Of a DNA stretch of 64,000 nucleotides, positions 34,601 to 43,842 are shown piece by piece. Below the pieces are notes generated by a model, which did no database searches, was not told where the DNA came from, and saw only the letters and a list, made by a program, of their open reading frames with translations. Positions within the stretch are counted from its first letter, which is position 1. Each line of letters opens with the position of its first letter. The translations under genes were made by a program, and so were the position numbers. Source of the stretch: Zarea fungicola (lineage: Eukaryota; Ascomycota; Sordariomycetes; Hypocreales; Cordycipitaceae); NCBI GenBank assembly GCA_900169235.1, contig FWCC01000363.1, positions 1 through 64,000 on the forward strand, written 5' to 3'.

Positions 34601-35615
34601 TCGTGAAGAAGATGAGCAGCAGGTGGAGAAGTTGTTCAAGGATATTACCACCGGTATGCTACGCCGCAAGCGTGGCGCCGACTACGACCTTTCAGACTCT
34701 GATGACGATGGCGAGGCACGCAGGCGCATGAAGCGCCGGCAATTTGCCAAGATGCAAAAGGCACTCTTTGCCGACGAACGTGTCAAGAAGATGGCCGAGA
34801 ACCCGGGCAACCAAGCTTTCCTGCGCACCATGGAAGATCGCGACAGCGATGACGAGATGGACATTATGGAGGTGTTCGAGTCTTCGTCACAGCGAGAGTC
34901 AGAGTCGCCCGCCCCTGAATCGCAGGCTGCTGCTCAGCAGACTATTCCTGACAGTCAGCCTCAGCAACCTCTCCGCCAGGTACTCGGCACTGCTGCTGGC
35001 CCAGGTGACAACAGAGCGCCGGCGCGCATGCGCAGGACAAAGGATGCCGCGAAACCTTCCAACATTGGCGAAGTACGCGAGACATTATCAAACCTGCTTG
35101 AGGAGCCTGATGCTTCCTTGATACCAGCAACCGAAGCAGGTTCCGACAGTGAAGACGACGACGACAGCGCGACACGGAGAGGCAAGGAAAACCGTTCACC
35201 ACTACGCACAGCCACTGGTGTCGTCGACCGCATCAGTCTCAAGAGGGGCAACTCCAACACTTCCACTAATGGCAGCCGCCTTGCCTTCACCACTGCCTCG
35301 TCCGCGTTAGGTCCGTCGTTCAAGGTGCCGCCACTGCTTCGCCGCGCGACGACTAACTCATCTATGATGTCCACCGCGACAAGCACGGCTTCGAGTAGCA
35401 CAACTGGTACATCCTCTGGCGGTTTTGGGGAGGACAACAAGATTAAAAAGGCAGCAGGCAAACGCAGTGGTGTTGTCAGCCGGGCGGTACCGGAGAATGA
35501 AGGGCGTGCCAAGATGCAAGAGAATGAACGACGACGTGAGGAGAAGAAGATGAAGGGTGCAGAGAGGAGAATTGGCATGGTTGGAGGCCTTTTGGGTCGG
35601 GGATCTTTTGCATGA
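31655..35615 (+). CDS. MRC1: Mediator of replication checkpoint 1 (claspin homologue)
   Basis: This is a replisome component that couples helicase and polymerase and relays the S-phase checkpoint from the ATR/Mec1 kinase to the effector kinase. Two exons, 31655-34536 and 34592-35615, give 1301 residues. The 55-nt intron (GTAAGT, CTAAC, CTTCAG) joins FYA to DRAREEDEQQ. The start is the first ATG (MSAPSSPRSWRGG); the frame before it opens with TTG. The protein is highly charged, with many acidic DSDDD runs and coiled-coil Arg/Glu/Lys segments. An SQ/TQ cluster lies at about residues 720-870. The MRC1-like domain follows (EEDEQQVEKLFKDITTGMLR, RRMKRRQFAKMQKALFADER). The C-terminal third is basic and Ser/Thr-rich. 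Size and domain order fit the fungal Mrc1 family. Confidence 0.92.
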
Positions 35616-35936
35616 TTTGCCGGTCGGCGTGTTAATAATTTTCAGGAGTCAAGGACATTCGGTTTGGGTACAAGGCCAATGGGCTATTATTCGATTGAGG
35701 TTTAAGGGATAAAGGATAAGGACATACATGGTGTTTGGCATTTTCATTTTTAATTGGGGAAATTATATCTGACAATGGTTGTCAAATTACTTTGCCATTG
35801 TGATGCATTCAGAGGCGACAACTAGGGTTGCCATTTTGAGCGCAGTAGAAATACTACAATGATAATAATGTTGCGAGTAACTCATGTGAGGGGCTCATAA
35901 CGTAAATTAAGCAACCCGTTAACAACAAGAACATTT

Positions 35937-36010
35937 GATCCCGTGGTCTAGTTGGTTATGGCATCTCGTTAACACCGAGAAGGTCCCCGGTTCAAGCCCG
36001 GGCGGGATCA
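35937..36010 (+). tRNA. tRNA-Val (anticodon AAC)
   Basis: This 74-nt gene folds as a full cloverleaf without an intron. The acceptor stem GATCCCG pairs perfectly with CGGGATC, with discriminator A. The D arm is GTGGTCTAGTTGGTTAT. The anticodon stem TCTCG/CGAGA closes the loop TTAACAC with anticodon AAC. The T arm is CCCGG-TTCAAGC-CCGGG. CCA is not encoded. A six-T Pol III terminator follows within three bases. Confidence 0.97.
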
Positions 36011-36012
36011 CA

Positions 36013-36018
36013 TTTTTT
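36013..36018 (+). terminator. Pol III T-run terminator of tRNA-Val
   Basis: A run of six T lies two bases after the tRNA 3' end, the expected RNA polymerase III stop. Confidence 0.85.
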
Positions 36019-36532
36019 GCCATTTCTATTTGTCAATGTGGCATTGTGGATGTTCTCGGGTCTATCCTTTTGATTTTTTTTTAATTTGTTTGAAATCTGT
36101 AGTTGCTTGGCCGCTGGGAGGGCAGGGTTTGTTCCATTTGTTAGCGGTTATGTGGGTTTCAGGCTTCACACGCGCCAGGAGATTGCCACTCTTCCATCTC
36201 ATAAGGGATAGGATTCTGGTAAGGCAGTAGATGAACTCGGCCAGGTTGGTCTACCAGATCCGAAATCTCGAGGGCCAATCCGAAAGGCACATCGGCTCCT
36301 AGAATATCGGTTTTCGGCAATGCCACCAGATCAAAACTATGCAGGATATGTATGCAGGGTAGCTAAAACGAGTGATAGAATGAAATATGTATTCTCTCGT
36401 ATTGCTAACCCTGAGACGTCTTGCATCTATGTTATTCATTCGAACCTTTAAAAGCCGTCCATGTATGTATATGTACAGTCTAATCATTTAGCACAATCCC
36501 AGCTCTCCTACAGAAGCAGTATGACTGCTTAT

Positions 36533-38529
36533 TTACAAAGCCGTGGCACCGGTGGCCACGACGCCGCTCTTCAAGCCCAAAAGCCGCTTCAAACCTAGCC
36601 AAAACTCAAACACCTCAAGTTTAATCTCAACCCTCACATACGAGGCCCACGCTGCCACGACTCTCACCGCATTCCCCGGCCAAAACAGCGAGCTCCCGCC
36701 TCCCATCTCTCTAATTTTATCCAACTGCTCGTAAAAGACCGTCCGTGTGCAATACCGCGCGAGAATCATAAACGAGCGAATCGGCCCTTGCCGTGTATGG
36801 AGATTCTCATCGAGGCTGCGTGTCAAATCATTGGTTTTGAGAATGAGGAGGATGATGCGCGGCACGCGGCTTAGCAGCTGCACAAGATCGACAATGAGGC
36901 CCTCTTGTAGGGATGTGGACATGGCGGCCTCTTCGTCGTTGGTGCGGGACTGCAGGATAGAGCCTTGCTTGGAGATGACACTGTAGTCGCGGCCTGTAAT
37001 GGCAGACGCAAACAAGGGAAAATCCTTGTCGTCAATGTTGGCGACCTCGCGCGCATATTGCTTCATGCGGGGCATGTCGCCGTCAATGACGGCGAGCCAC
37101 ATCTTGGCGTAGGACCGGCGCAGGTCGAGGGGGATCTCGCGGTACAAGCCGTGGTCGTAGAGAATGACGTCAAAGTTGGGCAGGCCACTCAGGCGTCGAA
37201 AGCCATCGTCATTTTTACGAATGGCGAGATTTCCGCCGTGTGGGTCGCAGTGCAGCGGCGCGCCGTCACCAAAGATCATCTCGTTGAAGATGCGCGCGAG
37301 CGTCGCCGAGACCTCATCGCGATCGATGCCGTTGGCGTCCAAATACGCTAGGTCGTCAGGTCGGTGTCCCGACTCGCAGGCCATGACTATAATGCGCTTC
37401 TTGGCCCAGACGACATCGGGGATGATGAGCGGGAGGTACGGGATTTTGGCAAAGTGGTCGCGCATGGACTTGGCGTTCTCGGCTTCTTCTTGGAAATCGA
37501 GCTCCTTGGGGAGGGAAACCTCCATCTCAGAGGACAGCCATTCGAGGTCATATTCAGGGAAGAAGCGCTTGAGAGTGGAGAACGTGTACCGGGTCAAGGC
37601 GAGGTCCAGAGGCGCCCAGGCTTGGAGCTCTGGGTGCTGGACTTTGACGGCGACTTTCTTGCCGGATTCGCGGATCGTGGCGAGGTGCACTTGGGCGAGC
37701 GACGCGGCGCCGAGAGGCTCGTGGGAGAATTCGGAAAAGTATTCGAGAAGATCTTCGCCGGTATCCTTCTTGTACATGGCCTCGATGGATTCGTATGATG
37801 AGACAGGGCACTTGTCCTGCAGAGGGATAAACGTGGTTGTCCACTCAGTCGGTAGGAGGTAATTCATGGCGCTCTGTAGGTTCCAAGGCATGAATTAGCA
37901 TGAATTAGCAAGGATATAAAGGTAAATTGTAAAAGTGGTCAGGGAGGAAAAGGAGGGAGGGAGAGGCGCATACAAGATGCTGTCCAAGCTTGATAAAGAT
38001 GCCGCCATTCCTCTCTAGCACCTTCAATGTGCGATCGGCGCATCGCTTGTGACATGCCTTGAGCAGGGCTTCCTGCTCAGCCGTGTCCTGAATTGTTGCT
38101 CTTTGATTTAGCGTAGTACGGTAGCTGTTTATTTATCCGTCAGTTCATCGCCACCAATTATCTTGTGTAGACGGGACAGAGAACGTACTCATTGATGCAG
38201 ATTGCGAGCCCAGAGACGACGCGACCACTGCGCTCCGCAGCCTCGTAGATGCCCTTTATATCATCGACAAAAGCAAAGGCTGTCAGCCCACCCACGGCTG
38301 CGGTGCTCGAGGCGAATAAAAGCGCTTTGCGTGGCCGACGCTGCTGTCCCGCGCTTTGCGACGAGGAGGATCCGCGGTTCTTCTTGCCCGCTGTCGAGGC
38401 AAATCGTCGCGCACTGGCAAACGGCGCGGTGGACTTGATGATTTGGGGAAATTGGCGCTTGCAGGTGCTACATGTCTGTTGCCTCGAACCAAGCCTTCTA
38501 ATAAAGACAGATAGCGACAGGCTATTCAT
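36533..38529 (-). CDS. MCP2: ABC1/ADCK atypical kinase, mitochondrial Mcp2-like
   Basis: Three exons, 38529-38189, 38124-37974 and 37873-36533, give 610 residues with closed phases. The N terminus is a Ser/Arg-rich presequence (FIRRLGSRQQ ... ARRFAST), then a hydrophobic segment at about residues 68-87 (KALLFASSTAAVGGLTAFAF). Exon 2 supplies the family KxGQ signature (GGIFIKLGQHL, K159-Q162), which unspliced frames miss. Further UbiB features are the Ala-rich nucleotide loop GAASLAQVHLA, KVAVKVQHP, HCDPHGGNL (HxDxHxxN type) and the YDHGLYR (DHG instead of DFG) metal site. The ADCK1/Mcp2 subgroup acts at the inner membrane in mitochondrial lipid homeostasis. The Coq8 subgroup is less likely because of the spacing and the EPLGAAS loop. 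It is divergent from the gene at 39119, with 589 bp between the starts. Confidence 0.88.
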
Positions 38530-39118
38530 CTTTACTGACTCAATTCGTTTCGGTGTGGGCTGTGTTGTGTTGCCTTGGCCAGCCGGGGCTTTATGGAGAG
38601 GAACTGTTGGGGCCGAGCGCTATCATCCTAGACAGACGAATTTGATGAAATGGATAATAGAGCAATTTGCAATGCTTCTGATTTAGCGGAAAAGGGTAGA
38701 AAAGTCTTGCTACGCGTGCAAAAGCGCAGAAATTAAAATATCAATTGAGTATTTGCGATGAGGCTCAACAGTTTTTTGTTAGTGTCAGCCGTGATTCTCC
38801 GAGTGTCGTCCGTCTCCGTTCGGCCTGTAATAAGCCGTAGCTTAGAGTGGCTGGTAGGCGGCTGCCAGGTCCAGTCTTACAGCGGTACACTTTACATCCC
38901 TGCAAAAACAGAGCGCGACACCAAATGCACTACACGTGACTGCGCGACGGATAACGCCCATCGCGTCTCATATCCAAAACCCATTAAACATTGAGACACG
39001 CCCTTAACCCAGCCCACGTCTAGTAGCTTCAAGTTTTAATTGACCTTGCCCTCAAATTCAGGGTTACTCACTTGCATACACCACTCAACAACGATTTGCA
39101 TCGGTTGCCAATATTTAC

Positions 39119-39886
39119 ATGCCAGAAAGCTCAAAAAAACGCACCACCTTGGCAAAGAATATGTTGTCGTTTGCATCAGCACCCATCTTCACGTCCAATT
39201 GGGATCACCGTCCCGCAGTCTCGTCCCCGCTCTCCTCCTCCCCTCTGCGAGCCTCTTCACCGCTCGGAAATCAAGATGAAAACCATTTTTCTATTCGCGA
39301 GATTCAGTCATCACCGATCCGGCCACCCACGTTCAAGTACTCCTCGCGCCCGACCCGTCCCAATCCAGTGATGCGCCGCCGCGAAGACGCGCAGGAGCAG
39401 CGACGTGCCAAGTTTTTGCGCAATGTACGCGATAAAGCCGAGGATAAAGCGTGGGAAAGGAGAGATATTGAGGGTCAGGTATGAATTGAAAACTGGACTT
39501 GACCATCTGGGAAAGATGTCTAACCAACTTTCTAGTTCCTCAAAACCAACTGGATCGCAGACATGGATCGGTTATCACACGATGCCCCGGAAATCTCAGA
39601 GGCCGATATAGAAGATGCATCAAGTTTCCAGCCCGACTTACTGCAACCGGAAGAAGTCGATGATGCCATGGTAGATGAGTACGCCGATGATGCCGAGCTG
39701 GAAGCCATGTTTGCTTCATACCACCAGCAGCCGCAGACACGCTCACCGACACAGCAGCCAATATCCCCTACTATGTCCGATGACGAGTATGACGAAATAT
39801 TTGAGGAGCTACTAGCCGCAAAGGATGTTGATCAAGCGATGCAAGACCTGCAGTCACACAGTGCTGACCAGATGGATGTGGAATAA
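39119..39886 (+). CDS. Unrecognised small acidic protein, two exons
   Basis: Two exons, 39119-39478 and 39536-39886, are joined in phase 0 through a 57-nt intron (donor GTATGA, branch TCTAAC, acceptor TTCTAG), giving 236 residues. The family is not recognised. The N-terminal ~80 residues are Ser/Pro-rich and disordered (SSPLSSSPLRASSPLG). A basic helix follows (RRREDAQEQRRAKFLRNVRD), leading across the junction to RRDIEGQFLKTNWIADMDRL, the most conserved-looking part. The tail is very acidic, with short repeats (DDAMVDEYADDAELEAMF, MSDDEYDEIFEELL). The layout resembles small nuclear adaptor proteins that bind through an acidic tail; this is inference. An alternative start is the Met at residue 15 (39161). 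Clean splice signals and sustained coding on both sides support it as real. Confidence 0.72.
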
Positions 39887-40165
39887 TGTAAATGCACAAT
39901 ACAATGTATATGGAAACTCACTTGGACGGATATAACTGGGCGTTATGGATACTGGGGCCTTCTTTGCGTTCCCATGCCTTTCTTTGTTTCTGGGATTCTG
40001 GCCATTTATTATTGGCGTTTGGAGGAATGCCAATGGTCATTGGCTTGATTTTTGTTTGAAATACATCATCTCTTTTCCCACATAACTTGACATGTGGTAT
40101 ATAAACGCCGCTTGCCCAAACAGGATGAGCACACTGGGCGCATGAATTAACGATTTCTACTGCTT

Positions 40166-41346
40166 TTACTGCGGGTTACATTGCTCATCTGCACCAGCAA
40201 ATGCCTCCTGTGCTGTGTCGAGATCTCCCACGAGGTCTGACGGTGGCGAACCCAGTTCTTGCATCTGTATCCCGTTAACAACTTGGACACTCATAAACAG
40301 CAGATTGAAATAGCTCTGCTTTGGATATTGTTTGTGTACGCACCTTTTGCATCCGCTCGACAATGTACTCTCGATCTGCCGCCTTGTCATCCGAATATGC
40401 ATCTGCCTCGAAGCGAGCCACAATCTCATTCACAATCTTGTGCTGCTCCTCGAAGCGTTTTAGGTCGTCGGCTGGCGTCTTGTCCCTGTTCTTCTCCAGC
40501 CACTCGGGGAACTTGTCGTGCAGCTCCTTCATGGGCTCGTACAATATCTCCTTATTGGTCAGCTGCTCCATCATGCCCATGAGCATCTTGGAGAACTCCT
40601 CCTCACCACCCTCACCACCTAGGTCGCCGGACGACATTTGCTTGAGCAGCTCCGACATGAAGTCGTCAGCGCCACCCTGTGCCGCGGCTGCGGTGGCCTG
40701 GTCACCGGAGCTCCGCATGCGATCCATCGTGCGGCGGATGGTGTCCTGGAACGACACACTTTCGTCGGCAGTACCAGATGAATCGGCACCAGCAGCACCG
40801 TCATCACCTGCGGCAGCAGGAGCCATACCCTTGAATAGGTTCTCGAACTCAGCCTGCATCTCCGGCTTTTGTTTTTGCAGCGCTATCAGCAAACGAATGC
40901 CAAAACAAAAAAGGCTTCTCAGGGGAAGGACATACCGATTGCCCAAGCTCACCAAGCAAGCTTGCCATGCCGTCTTGGAGCTGCTGGGCAAAGTCTTCCT
41001 CTGTGAGGTCTTCTGGGTTGACACTTCCATCCGGCTTTACGGGTGCTGGTGCACTCGACTTGGTGGCAGCATCGGCCGTTTTTGTAGAGTCCAACTTTAC
41101 GGTAGAGAAATCCTCCAACATGTCTAGTTGGCGCAATCGTTAAAAACAATGATGCATAGAATAAAGAGAGCCTTCCGACGTACCGTCCAAGTCATCTAGG
41201 TCATCCTCATCTGGATCTGAGTCGTCTCCTGCGCCAGCAGTCGCAGCCGGTGTGCTCACAGGCTCAACAACACCACTAGGCTCTGTAGCCTTTTGTTCGA
41301 CATCCTCTGTATCGGCCTTGACCGGTGCTGCACCAGTCGGATCCAT
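40166..41346 (-). CDS. PEX19: Peroxisomal membrane protein import receptor Pex19
   Basis: This is the cytosolic chaperone and receptor that binds peroxisomal membrane proteins and docks on Pex3. Four exons, 41346-41184, 41123-40936, 40865-40344 and 40264-40166, give 323 residues. The family features appear only after joining: DLDDLDDMLEDFS near the N terminus (Pex3-binding region), then ELGQS-PEMQAEFENLF across junction 2, and ERMQK-MQELGSPPSDLVGD across junction 3. The central FMSELLKQM and MLMGMMEQLTNKEILYEPM region is the cargo-binding helical domain. The protein ends CNPQ, a CaaX-type farnesylation box (Cys320), as expected for Pex19, although Pro at the a2 position is unusual. It is divergent from UBC9, with 852 bp between the starts. 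Confidence 0.95.
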
Positions 41347-42198
41347 GATGGAAAGCGAGAGATGGTTTTGGTCTTTTTTGTATCACAAGCTCACTGAGAT
41401 GTTTGCCGCCGAATCACCCCACATGCAAACCAGATTCGCCGCGGGTATGCTTATGAAGTTTCGTCGACTTGCGTTTGTTGAAAATGATTAAGGGATAAGG
41501 GATAAGGGATAAACAAGATTCAAGCTGCGTAATGTTTAGCACAAGGTTGCGTCTTGTTTCTTTGTGCTTGAAATAGGTAGATAGAAACTGGTCATGCCGC
41601 AAGGCTTGTGGGAGCGGTCATTGGACATTGAGCCGAGGGAACGCACTAGAAAGCGGTCCGGCTACCTGGCTGCTCGCTGCCCCACGCCCGTAACAGGCCG
41701 CCTGGGGAGCGCCAAGTAGCTGGTGCTGGCCAGTCCACTGTTGGACCTAGAGGCAGTGATACGACAAGCGCCGTGCAACGACTGGTGGCACTGTGAAGTG
41801 CGCTGAGCAGCAAGCTACGGTGCCCCTCCCTTGCCCGCCTCACCAGACGCTACCCAAATCCTCTGTTAGTATGCTGAAAGTGAATCACAGCACATTCACA
41901 GGGTGCGTGACTGGCAAACCTCATCTCTGCCGCCACGACGCTTGACTCGGCCAGCATTCTTTCCATCTGCATCAGCCTCGGACCATACCCGCGTCGTTTA
42001 TTCTCTTCACGCGGAGCTATCCTTCTTTACAGCATTCTTGTTTCTGTATCCGGTGTGTTTCTCTGCGCTGGCAGGCACAACAGCCATTACAGAGCCGCAC
42101 TCGATTTGTGAATGCCTGACGTTCTTTATCACCCACCACCAAGATACCCCGATACCCCCGACGACGACTGCAACGTGCACTGAGCACCACGAGCAAAC
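41347..42198. promoter_or_regulatory. Bidirectional PEX19/UBC9 intergenic region, 0.85 kb
   Basis: This carries both divergent promoters. A short tandem repeat, TAAGGGA x3, lies at 41489-41509 on the PEX19 side. No RNA gene was recognised. Confidence 0.5.
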
Positions 42199-42871
42199 AT
42201 GGCGCTGTGTCAAAATAGATTACAAGAGGAGCGGTACGGAGGATGCCCCACGCAGCAATCTGCTGAAGCTGTGGTTACTGACGACAAGCGCGATGCAGAA
42301 AGCAATGGCGAAGAGACCATCCCTTTGGCTTCTATGCCCGCCCGATGCGCACAAAGGAAGGTGTCCTCGACCTGAAGAACTGGGAGTGTGGTGTACCCGG
42401 CAGGGCGGGAACTATTTGGGAGGGTGGCATGTTCAAGCTAAATATTGCTTTCCCTGATGGTGAGGCTGATCTACATGATTGGGCTGTGCTGAGAGTGCTG
42501 ACCATGTTTGCTTTGTCTCAGAATATCCAACAAAGCCGCCAAAGTGTACGTCACAAACCCATAACAAGGGAAGGAATTATATGCGATGGGTAGGACTGAC
42601 GATGTGGTGTTGAATAGGCAAATTCGTCCCGCCTCTGTTTCATCCCAACGTGTACCCCTCTGGCACCGTCTGCCTGTCGATTCTGAACGAGGAGGAGGCA
42701 TGGAAGCCCGCCATTACCGTCAAACAAATTATGCTGGGCATCCAAGATCTCCTGAACGACCCCAACCCTGAGTCGCCGGCGCAGGCTGAGGCATACAACC
42801 TATTCAAGCGAGACCGAGTCGAGTACGAGAAGCGTGTTCGCCGAGTAGTGCGCGAGAATCCCGCGCCATAA
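42199..42871 (+). CDS. UBC9: SUMO-conjugating enzyme Ubc9
   Basis: This E2 enzyme accepts SUMO from Aos1/Uba2 and transfers it to target lysines, mainly in the nucleus. Four exons, 42199-42233, 42299-42459, 42522-42545 and 42618-42871, give 157 residues, the standard length. The N terminus [20 protein letters not shown] is the basic SUMO/E1-binding helix. HPN is at 82-84, the catalytic Cys at 92 (SGTVCLSIL), and the [16 protein letters not shown] helix and [11 protein letters not shown] loop are intact. Exon 3 is only 24 nt and encodes the YPTKPPK loop. Donor GTACGG of intron 1 is slightly weak but is the only one giving the family sequence. All catalytic residues are present. Confidence 0.97.
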
Positions 42872-43652
42872 ACTGAAGACGGGATAAAACGGGTCATCTT
42901 TCAACCTCTTTTGTTTTTAATTTTGCCAAGACGGAAACGTGACAAAGAATAGGCGTTACAGGATGCTCTCGGTGAGCTGACACTGCCTTGCAGAGTTGAG
43001 GCTATTGGAGAAGAATTATGCATTTGAAATGATGCAGAAATTAAAATTTAGTCTTGAGCAGGCATTTGCATTCAATTATTTTTGACCAATGTCTTGTGGT
43101 ACTCGGTTTGTCGCTCTTTGATCTGAACAGGGATGATTGGAGATGGACTATTCACCAGCACCGAGGCGACCCGACGATAGGTAGGATGAATATGATGTGG
43201 ATGGTTCGACGGAGCTTTTTTAAGGTGGCAACGGCCTGACATGAACGGTTCTCTCCATCCAGAATTGAATGCAGTCACCCGTCGCTGAAAGGAGGCCGTA
43301 GTGAATAATGCCTTATTCACATGGCTCTGCAGAGGTATACAGATAGGAACCCCTTCAGCTTAACTAGAGAAGGGGACAGGGAAGTAGTACAACCTTTGCA
43401 CTTTACTAGAACCAACTTCTAGCCGCCGATATTGCTGTGCCCAGGCCGTGCGTGAATAATTTCGTGGGTCCGCAAGGCGAATCCGAAGTCGGCCGTTGGT
43501 AAGAGTCGCATCGTGCACAAATCTCACCGAGCCGTCAACTGATGGCGCTAGCCTTGGGTGCTAAAGTAGGCCTAAAACAGCACTTTGACTTTGGCGGGGT
43601 CCCTTATCAGCACCAGGTCTACCAGTACAGGCCTGCAACCTACTCCCACTGC

Positions 43653-43678
43653 ACTGTGGTATGTAGTACATCACAGTG
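43653..43678. promoter_or_regulatory. Near-perfect inverted repeat upstream of asparagine synthetase
   Basis: CACTGTG (43653-43659) and CACAGTG (43672-43678) enclose ATGTAGTACAT, itself palindromic, with only a two-base GT bulge on the left. The outer CCCACTG (43645-43651) and CAGTGGG (43674-43680) add a second, overlapping pair. It lies about 165 bp before the start codon. It could be a dimeric regulator site or a cruciform-capable sequence. Confidence 0.45.
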
Positions 43679-43683
43679 GGTGT

Positions 43684-43690
43684 ATGACTC
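43684..43690 (+). promoter_or_regulatory. Candidate Gcn4/CPC1 site (ATGACTC) in the asparagine synthetase promoter
   Basis: ATGACTC matches seven bases of the general-control consensus ATGACTCAT; the next bases are TT. It lies about 155 bp upstream of the start codon. Amino-acid synthesis genes of ascomycetes are commonly under this cross-pathway control. Confidence 0.45.
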
Positions 43691-43842
43691 TTCACACACA
43701 CTTGTAGTTTTGGCTTTCCCCACGCAGTCCGCCTTCGGGCAAGCTTTCTCGTAACGCTATTCTTTATATCCTAGGATCCTAGTCTTTCCACCAGTTTAGA
43801 TTCCTTTCTCTTCCATCATACAAAAACATACCCCCAGTAACC

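Larger units (their letters stand above)
42872..43842. other. UBC9 3' UTR and asparagine synthetase promoter, 1.0 kb
   Basis: It holds a near-perfect inverted repeat at 43653-43678 and a Gcn4/CPC1-like site at 43684-43690, both described separately. There is no coding evidence. Confidence 0.5.

Noticed and set aside
37164..37862. 232-codon plus-strand frame
   Set aside because: Antisense to the third exon of the Mcp2-like kinase, which has clear family motifs; no independent evidence.
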